From: Nocardiopsis sp. TSRI0078 | GTDB lineage: Bacteria; Actinomycetota; Actinomycetes; Streptosporangiales; Streptosporangiaceae | Direction of reading: 5' to 3' | DNA: 64,000 nt | Assembly (NCBI RefSeq): GCF_001905145.1 | Contig: NZ_LWLB01000008.1 | Span: forward strand, 98,205 to 162,204 | Shown here: positions 58,896 through 64,000 of the stretch, piece after piece | How positions within the stretch are numbered: position 1 is the first letter of the stretch | How the letters are laid out: the number at the start of each line of letters is the position of its first letter | The notes under the pieces: generated by a model | Seen by the model: only the letters and a program-made list of their open reading frames with translations | Told to the model about the DNA's origin: nothing | The model's database searches: none | Position numbers and translations under genes: made by a program

Positions 58896-59312
58896 TCAGA
58901 GCCGCAGGTGGCGCCACTCCCCCGTGGCCAGGACCGAGGCCCAGGCACCGGCGATGCGGGCCAGGCCGCGGCGGACCTCGTCCACGACGGCGGGGGCGAG
59001 CTGTGTCCCGGCGTCGGGCACGGGCTGGAGGCGGACGGTGACGCGCAGGCCGTCCAGGACCTTCTGGGCCCGGGCGATCGCCTCGTGGTCGGGGTCGGGG
59101 CGGCACTCCAGGACGGCTCGGATACCGTCACGCAGGGCGATGGCCTCGTCGAGGTCGGCCAGTGTGATGGGAATGGCGCCCTCGGTGGCCAGGCGGTGCT
59201 CACGGAGGAACCGTGCGAGGTCGGCCCGGTCGGTGAGGCCGCCCCCTGTGGAGACGAAGTCCGCGATGAGTTCGGCGGCCGTGCTGCGCCGCGTGGGGGT
59301 GGTGGTCGTCAT
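58896..59312 (-). CDS. ABATE-domain protein lacking the usual zinc finger
   Basis: A 138-residue protein resembling the N-terminal ABATE domain of CGNR-type regulators: IADFVSTGGGLTDRADLARFLREH, TLADLDEAIALRDGIRAVL and a C-terminal IAGAWASVLATGEWRHLRL. In the family the WxRLKxC zinc finger normally follows at once. Here the frame ends directly after WRHLRL, and no finger-like sequence is seen downstream. It may be a truncated gene or a natural short variant. ATG 59312 starts it. A perfect 22-bp palindrome lies 67 nt upstream. Confidence 0.65.
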   Translation of the reverse strand: MTTTTPTRRSTAAELIADFVSTGGGLTDRADLARFLREHRLATEGAIPITLADLDEAIALRDGIRAVLECRPDPDHEAIARAQKVLDGLRVTVRLQPVPDAGTQLAPAVVDEVRRGLARIAGAWASVLATGEWRHLRL

Positions 59313-59378
59313 GGAGGCTATCCCACCACGGTTGGGCCCCGGATGCCGGTGTTTGAGCGAGGTCGTGGCCACAGGTGG

Positions 59379-59400
59379 TCACCGTGCACGTGCACGGTGA
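59379..59400. promoter_or_regulatory. Perfect 22-bp palindrome
   Basis: TCACCGTGCAC at 59379-59389 is followed immediately by its exact complement to 59400, with no loop. It lies between the stop of the HEAT-like gene (59444) and the start of the ABATE-domain gene (59312), both minus, so it is most likely an operator in the latter's promoter region. The regulator is unknown. Confidence 0.65.
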
Positions 59401-59443
59401 GACGGGTGCGCGCGGACGGCGCCGGTTCGCCGGACGATCGTCC

Positions 59444-60663
59444 TCAGGAATCGAGCAGGGCGCGGACCCCCTCTCGGTCCCGTGGCAGCCCCAGCCGTGC
59501 GAGGACGACCGCGAAGTCGGCGGTCCTGTCGCTCCAGAACCCGTCCGCTTCGGCAAGGACGCACAGGTAGGCGCGCTGCACGTCCGTGAGGGACGACGGG
59601 TCGCCGACCGGGTCGCGCGGCCCCTCGGCCCTCACGCGAGGCGCGAAGGCCAGAGTGAGCAGCGGACCGGCGTCCCTCTCCGCGGTGAGGGGCGTGGTGA
59701 ACGGGGCCACCGCGCGCAGCACCGGGAGCAGGCGCTCGGCGCCCTGGGGGCCCGAACGGTCGGCGAGGGCGCGGACGAGGGAGGAGCGGACGTGCCCGTC
59801 GAAGAAGGCCGGGCGGAAGGTGAACCAGGCGTCGGCCCCGGCGGGGTCGGCGAGCGCGGCGACCAGTTCCGCGGTGGCGACCGGGTTGCCGCGCTGGCAG
59901 GGGGCCAGGGCGGCGCAGGCGCGGATCGCCGGGTCGGCGTGGGTGAGGAACTCGGTGGTGTCGCCGCCGGACCCGCCCAGGGCCAGGACGATGGCCGCGC
60001 CCTCGTCCCGGGACTCGGCCATGTCGGCGGCACCGGACAGGTCCGGTTCCAGGCCGCCCAGCCGGGCGAGGGCCGCCGCGGCCTCCACCGCCCGGATGCG
60101 CGTCAGGGCGCCGTGGTGGGTGAGGAGGGGCCGGACGGCCTCGTACAGCGCGGGTGCGGCGGCGCGCATGTCCTGTCCCACCCGGCGCATGAGCACCTCC
60201 ATGACGGGTTCCTCCCGCACCTCGACAGCTTCGTCCTCGTTCTCGGGGTCGAGGGCGTCGTGCACCCGGTCCAACTCGGCCTCGGAGGGGAGGCCGGATT
60301 CGGGCTCGCCGTCGAGGAACGCGTGGAGCGCTCCCTCGGCCACGTGGGCGAGGAAACCCAGCAGGGCGTGCCGGAGGGGACCGGCCCCGGCGCCCGTCGC
60401 CGCGGAGAGCGGGTCCTGGGTCCGGTCGTCGACTTCGGGGCGGTCCAGGATCCCGGCGACGAACAGAGCGGCGGGGACGGTGGCCGTGTAGACCGTGCCC
60501 TGGTGGACGATCGCGCTGTGGAGGTAGTCCGGAGCGCGCGTGCGCTCCTCGCCGTCGCCGGTGAGCAGGGGGCGAGGTACGCGGGGGCGTCGGCACCGGA
60601 GCCGTAGGCGTGGAAGGTGCGGGTCCAGTCGGTGGTGCGGAGTACGTCCGGTCCTGTCTGCAT
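59444..60663 (-). pseudogene. HEAT/armadillo-like repeat protein, interrupted by a frameshift
   Basis: From ATG 60663 the protein opens MQTGPDVLRTTDWTRTFHAYG and reaches APAYLAP. There the frame breaks in a G5 run at 60568-60572, and the expected continuation (LLTGDGEERTRAPDYLHSAIVHQGTVYTATV..) is in another frame, running to the stop at 59444. One extra base restores a protein of about 406 residues. The body is rich in helical repeats with HEAT-like spacing (IRAVEAAAALARLGGLEP; AIRACAALAPCQRGNPVATAELVAALADP). Such proteins are usually scaffold or immunity-like; no partner is evident. Sequencing error in the short homopolymer must be excluded. Confidence 0.75.
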
Positions 60664-60778
60664 GCCCCGGATCGTGGCAGCGCCCGCCGACGGTCCACGG
60701 GCGTGGCGCCCGGCGCCGGGGCGGCCGCGTGGCTACACTCGTGCCGCCCCGGGACCGACCGCAGGAAGGCCGCCTCAC

Positions 60779-61300
60779 ATGTCGTTCGCCCAGCCGCCCG
60801 CCACACCCACGCGCCGGGCGCTGTTGCGCGCCCCGATCTGGCTGTACCGGCTCGGGTTGGGGGCGTTGCTGGGCGACCGGTTCGTGCTGCTCACCCACAG
60901 GGGGCGCACCACGGGCGAGGTCCGGCAGGCGGTGCTGGAGGTGGTGGGCGGCAACGACGCCACCGGAACGGTGCTGGTGGCCTCCGGGTACGGCTCGCGG
61001 TCGCAGTGGTTCCGCAACATCCTGCGGGAGCCGCGGGTGCTGTTCCAGGTGGGCGGCCGGCGCCGACGGGGCACGGCCACCGTCCTTCCCCCCGAGGAGT
61101 CCGGACAGGTGCTGGCGCACTACGCGCAGCGGTACCCCGGGACCGCCTCAGCGCTGGTGCGGGGGCTGGGACACGGGGTGGACGGCGGTCCGGAGTCCTT
61201 CGAGCGGCTGGGAGCCGACCGCGAGAACGGCGTTCCGGTCGTCCGCCTGTCCCCCGACGACCCGCCGAGGACGCCCTACCCCGACCTGTCCGAGCGCTGA
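60779..61300 (+). CDS. Deazaflavin-dependent nitroreductase-family protein
   Basis: A 173-residue protein of the F420-binding split-barrel (DUF385/Ddn) family. LRAPIWLYRLGLGALLGDRFVLLTHRGRTTGEVRQAVLEVV is the family's core. VLVASGYGSRSQWFRNILREPRVLFQVGGRRRRGTATVLPPEE is the cofactor-side segment, with the typical NPxxxxQ-like position replaced by REPRVLFQ. Such enzymes use F420H2 in actinomycetes to reduce quinones, enones or drugs. ATG 60779 has an AGGAAGG site. It is convergent with mshC. Confidence 0.9.
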   Translation: MSFAQPPATPTRRALLRAPIWLYRLGLGALLGDRFVLLTHRGRTTGEVRQAVLEVVGGNDATGTVLVASGYGSRSQWFRNILREPRVLFQVGGRRRRGTATVLPPEESGQVLAHYAQRYPGTASALVRGLGHGVDGGPESFERLGADRENGVPVVRLSPDDPPRTPYPDLSER

Positions 61301-61352
61301 GCCGACCGCTCACGCGCACGGCCCGGCGGCACCCTCCGCGCCCGTGCGGGAC

Positions 61353-61373
61353 CCGCCGCGGGAACCGCGGCGG
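61353..61373. terminator. Short-loop hairpin between the nitroreductase-family gene and mshC
   Basis: CCGCCGCGG (61353-61361) pairs with CCGCGGCGG (61365-61373) around GAA. Confidence 0.6.
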
Positions 61374-61377
61374 CTCC

Positions 61378-62601
61378 CTACAGCGCCACGCCCAGCAGGG
61401 TGTCCACTGTGGCGCGCACCAGGGCGGGCGCGCCGGTGTCGACGCCCCCCTCGGTGAGGGCGGTGTCGGCCCAGGCGTCCACCGCGGCCAGGGCCGCGGG
61501 CGAGTCCAGGTCCTCGGCCAGGGCCGCGCGCACGGCGGCGAGCACCGGAGCGGCGTCGGGAGCGGCGCCCAGGGCCAGGGCCGCGCGCCAGCGGTCGGCG
61601 CGCGCGTTGGCTCCGGGGAGCTCGGCGTCGGTCCACTCCCACGGCGCGCGGTAGTGGTGGTCGAGCATGGCCAGGCGGATGACGGCCGGGTCGACGCCCT
61701 GCTCGCGCAGCTTGGACACGAACACCAGGTTGCCCAGGGACTTGGACATCTTCTCGCCGTTCAGGCCGACCATGCCCACGTGCAGGTGGTTGTGGGCGTT
61801 GGGTCCGCCCGTGGCGCAGCGGGTCTCGGCCGCGCCCATCTCGTGGTGGGGGAAGATCAGGTCGCTGCCGCCGCCGTTGAGGTCGAAGGCCGGGCCCAGC
61901 CGGTCCAGGGCGATGGCGCTGCACTCGATGTGCCAGCCGGGGCGGCCGCGGCCCAGGGGGCTGTCCCATGCGGGCTCGCCGGGGCGCTCGGCACGCCACA
62001 GCAGCCAGTCCAGCGGGTCCTTCTTGTCGGCGCGCCCCGGGTCGCCGCCGCGCTCGCCGAACAGCTCCAGCATCTGGTCGCGGTCCAGGTGGCTGATACT
62101 GCCGAGGTCGGCGGCCTCCGCGGCGGAGAAGTACAGGTCACCGTCGATCTCGTAGGCGGCGCCGGTGTCGCGGATGCGCGCGGCGAGGTCGCTGATGAGG
62201 TCGACGGACTCCACCACTCCGACGTAGGAGGTCGGGGGGATGATCCGCAGGGCGGCCATGTCCTCGCGGAACACGTCGATCTCGCGGTGGGCCAGGTCGC
62301 GCCAGTCGACACCGGTGGCCTCCGCGCGCTCCAGCAGCGGATCGTCGATGTCGGTGGTGTTCTGCACGTAGTCGACGTCGTGCCCGGCGTCGCGCCACAC
62401 CCGGTTGGCCAGGTCGAAGGTGAGGTAGGTGAAGGCGTGGCCGAGGTGGGCGGCGTCGTAGGGGGTGATGCCGCAGGCGTACATCCCCGCCGTGGGGCCC
62501 GGCGTCGTCGTCCGTATCCGGCCGGTGGCGGTGTCGTGGACGCGGAGGGGGCCGCCGGTACCCGGCAGGGGGACGATGTCAGGCGCAGACCATGAACGCA
62601 T
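61378..62601 (-). CDS. mshC: Cysteine:1D-myo-inosityl 2-amino-2-deoxy-alpha-D-glucopyranoside ligase (mycothiol biosynthesis)
   Basis: A 407-residue class I ligase related to cysteinyl-tRNA synthetase. [25 protein letters not shown] has the HxGH-like HLGH motif and the zinc-ligand Cys. [21 protein letters not shown] matches Msh[35 protein letters not shown] and [14 protein letters not shown] (KMSKS-type) complete the active site. It lacks the C-terminal tRNA-binding part of full CysRS, which is the MshC hallmark. It joins cysteine to GlcN-Ins to make the mycothiol precursor. ATG 62601 starts it. Confidence 0.93.
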   Translation of the reverse strand: MRSWSAPDIVPLPGTGGPLRVHDTATGRIRTTTPGPTAGMYACGITPYDAAHLGHAFTYLTFDLANRVWRDAGHDVDYVQNTTDIDDPLLERAEATGVDWRDLAHREIDVFREDMAALRIIPPTSYVGVVESVDLISDLAARIRDTGAAYEIDGDLYFSAAEAADLGSISHLDRDQMLELFGERGGDPGRADKKDPLDWLLWRAERPGEPAWDSPLGRGRPGWHIECSAIALDRLGPAFDLNGGGSDLIFPHHEMGAAETRCATGGPNAHNHLHVGMVGLNGEKMSKSLGNLVFVSKLREQGVDPAVIRLAMLDHHYRAPWEWTDAELPGANARADRWRAALALGAAPDAAPVLAAVRAALAEDLDSPAALAAVDAWADTALTEGGVDTGAPALVRATVDTLLGVAL

Positions 62602-62706
62602 ACCGGGAAGCCTATCCGGACGCGCACGTGGCACACCTCCCCAGAAGGGTGGTCGCCACACGTGATGATCGCCCCAGAACGGACGGGAATAGCGCGGCGG
62701 GCGGAC

Positions 62707-62895
62707 TCAGCGGTGCGCGGCGATCCTCAGGCGCCTCCTACTGATGAGGACCGCGCCGAACAGCGCCGCGATGGCGCACACCGCGGCCATGCCCTCGTTG
62801 CCCAGCCGCCAGTGCAGCAGCGCCCCGCTGACCGAGACCACGTAGAGCAGCCAGTACGCCCCGGTCTCCATCAGGTTGCCGTTACGGCCCTCCAT
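62707..62895 (-). CDS. Small two-helix membrane protein
   Basis: A 62-residue protein: MEGRNGNLMETGAYWLLYVVSVSGALLHWRLGNEGMAAVCAIAALFGAVLISRRRLRIAAHR. Helices are predicted by eye at about 12-28 and 34-51, with a basic cytoplasmic end. A GGGGG-containing site precedes ATG 62895. Unknown family. It lies upstream of mshC on the same strand, but the gap of 105 nt does not establish a shared transcript. Confidence 0.6.
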   Translation of the reverse strand: MEGRNGNLMETGAYWLLYVVSVSGALLHWRLGNEGMAAVCAIAALFGAVLISRRRLRIAAHR

Positions 62896-63127
62896 CGTGC
62901 CCCCTGCCCTGAACGCGTGCCTCCACGCGAGCCTGACGGCGTGCGCGCCGTCTCCCTCAGAGACGCCCTGGTCACCCTGGGGGTTGACAAGCCCCTGGTG
63001 AGCACGAACGTGACGGTGGCCGCGAGGACCCGGCAGGCGGCCGCGGCGGTGGGGTCGGGGACGTGGTGCGCCCGGGCGGGTGGCGGGGCACGGCCGGAGG
63101 GGCGGGCGGGGCCCGGGGGCTGCGAGG

Positions 63128-63337
63128 TCAGGGCCGGGCGGCCGCCGCGGTCTCCAGCAGGTCCAGTTCCTCCCTCGCCTGTGCCAGGTCGGGGTCCTCG
63201 GGCGAACCGAACTCGGCGATGTCCGCCTGGATCGCGCGGAGCCGCCACCTCGCCCGGGCCGTGTCACGGCGCCCGGTACGTGCGTACGGAGCCTGGTCGT
63301 CGAGAAGTGCACGGTCGTGGGCGGTGATGACGCTCAT
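63128..63337 (-). CDS. Small helical protein, function unknown
   Basis: A 69-residue soluble protein, MSVITAHDRALLDDQAPYARTGRRDTARARWRLRAIQADIAEFGSPEDPDLAQAREELDLLETAAAARP. Two helices with Ala/Glu/Arg heptad-like spacing suggest a small coiled-coil hairpin. GAAGGA precedes ATG 63337. I do not recognise it. The stretch from 63338 to 63647 holds no gene; a GGACAGGG/CCCTGTCC hairpin lies within 63497-63522. Confidence 0.5.
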   Translation of the reverse strand: MSVITAHDRALLDDQAPYARTGRRDTARARWRLRAIQADIAEFGSPEDPDLAQAREELDLLETAAAARP

Positions 63338-63647
63338 GGGCGGTCCTTCGGGGTGGATGGGCGGGTCAGGGATACCCCGGGGCACGGTGGGATGCGTCTC
63401 CCGCGTCCCGGGTTCACCGTGGACACGATCCCGTCCCGCGCCTACGGCACGCTTCCGGAATCCTTTCGCCCTCCCCCAGGTCAGTGGGGATCGGGAGGGA
63501 CAGGGCCACGGTGTCCCTGTCCTCTACCCGTTGTCCCGAGCGGAATACATGGCACCGGGCCGCCGCCTTCCGCGCGTGCGGCGCGCCGCACCGGAAGGGA
63601 GCCGCACCCCCGAGCCGAATCCTTGTCCCTTTCGTCCTTCACACCTC

Positions 63648-63688
63648 TTGTGCGGAAGGCTGACTAAACGTAAAGTAACTTAACGTTT
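63648..63688 (+). promoter_or_regulatory. Promoter and operator-like dyad upstream of the second GH16 gene
   Basis: TTGTGC (63648-63653) is followed by a 17-nt spacer and TAAAGT (63671-63676), a plausible main-sigma promoter. The -10 lies inside a dyad from 63666 to 63688 whose arms start AAACGTAAAG and end CTTAACGTTT, matching at 20 of 22 paired positions. A repressor bound there would block the promoter. It is 124 nt before the GH16 ATG. No CelR-like box was seen at this gene. Confidence 0.55.
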
Positions 63689-63811
63689 CAACCCTCTGAG
63701 TGACGCACCGACTCCGAACGGTCGTCACCACCGTGTCCGGCGTACACGCGCCGGGCCCGACTCCGCCCGCCAACGCCCCGCCGTCGCGGGGCCTTCCCCC
63801 CGGAGTAGTCC

Positions 63812-64000
63812 ATGCGTACCGCGTCCCCTCCACGTCCGGCCCTCCTCTCCGCGGCCGCGTCCGTCCTCACCGCCGCGGCGCTCCTGTTCCCCGGTACCGC
63901 GTCGGCCGCCCCCGCGCCGGAGGCCGGTGCGGCGGCCGCCGGCGCGGAGACCGCCCAGGCGGCGCAGTCCGCCCTGGTGTGGTCGGACGAGTTCGACGGC
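63812..64000 (+). CDS. Secreted GH16-family protein, 5' end only (runs off the right edge)
   Basis: The first 63 codons are visible. MRTASPPRPALLSAAASVLTAAALLFPGTASA is a signal peptide with a probable ASA cleavage site near residue 32. After an Ala-rich linker comes LVWSDEFDG, the start of a glycoside hydrolase family 16 domain, identical over nine residues to the gene at 6800. The catalytic part lies outside the window. The codon choice here is normal for the genome, unlike the gene at 6800. A promoter/operator candidate is at 63648-63688. Confidence 0.8.
   Translation, partial: MRTASPPRPALLSAAASVLTAAALLFPGTASAAPAPEAGAAAAGAETAQAAQSALVWSDEFDG

Overview
The window is 64 kb of very GC-rich DNA from a filamentous-type actinomycete. 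High GC3, GTG starts, ATGA/GTGA gene overlaps, a mycothiol ligase (mshC), a SigB/F-type sigma factor, DtxR/IdeR-type iron boxes and a TipA-like MerR regulator all fit. The gene content would suit a Nocardiopsis-like member of the Streptosporangiales, but that genus guess is an inference. I saw no rRNA, tRNA, CRISPR array, intact insertion sequence or prophage.

Layout. 1-6.5 kb: an iron/siderophore locus with a heterodimeric ABC pair, a siderophore-interacting flavoprotein and a FecB-type lipoprotein, with two iron boxes. 6.6-18.9 kb: mixed single genes, namely a secreted GH16 glucanase, a zinc alcohol dehydrogenase, a DUF4097 lipoprotein, a YdeP/FdhF molybdoenzyme, a histidine phosphatase, aroQ, a FadE-type acyl-CoA dehydrogenase, a DUF2461 protein and a MerR/TipA regulator. 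Between them lie two gene relics.

18.9-31.1 kb: a 12-gene minus-strand glycan locus. Its first seven genes (carbamoyltransferase, GT2-GmhB fusion, GT9, two GT4-like enzymes, gmhA, hldE) are joined by 4-nt overlaps. They are followed by an SDR, a UDP-glucuronate-decarboxylase-like enzyme and two GT2s. Together they could make an activated heptose of the ADP-heptose type, transfer it, and build a carbamoylated polysaccharide or glycoconjugate, which is unexpected in an organism without LPS. A divergent CBS-domain gene and a second GT9 adjoin it.

31.5-45.9 kb: sigma factor, methyltransferase, a large flippase-like membrane protein, zinc-free ribosomal proteins L31 and L33 behind a Zur-like box, a GNAT acetyltransferase, an ABC/FtsX exporter whose permease is frameshifted, a YqeB-like protein, and an amidohydrolase divergent from a TetR regulator. 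46.1-52 kb: an oligopeptide ABC transporter operon in the order permease C - binding protein - permease B - fused ATPase, behind a long AT-rich leader. 52.5-62.6 kb: a small membrane protein, a HAD phosphatase, metH, a PAC2 protein, a truncated ABATE-domain protein, a frameshifted HEAT-like protein, a deazaflavin-dependent nitroreductase-family protein and mshC. The window ends inside a second secreted GH16 gene that shares the mature N-terminal motif LVWSDEFDG with the first.

Several dyads look like operators: iron, Zur, CelR-like, MerR-like and TetR-like, plus a perfect 22-bp palindrome of unknown use. Two genes are broken by what look like single missing bases in short G/C runs, so sequencing error must be excluded before calling them pseudogenes.
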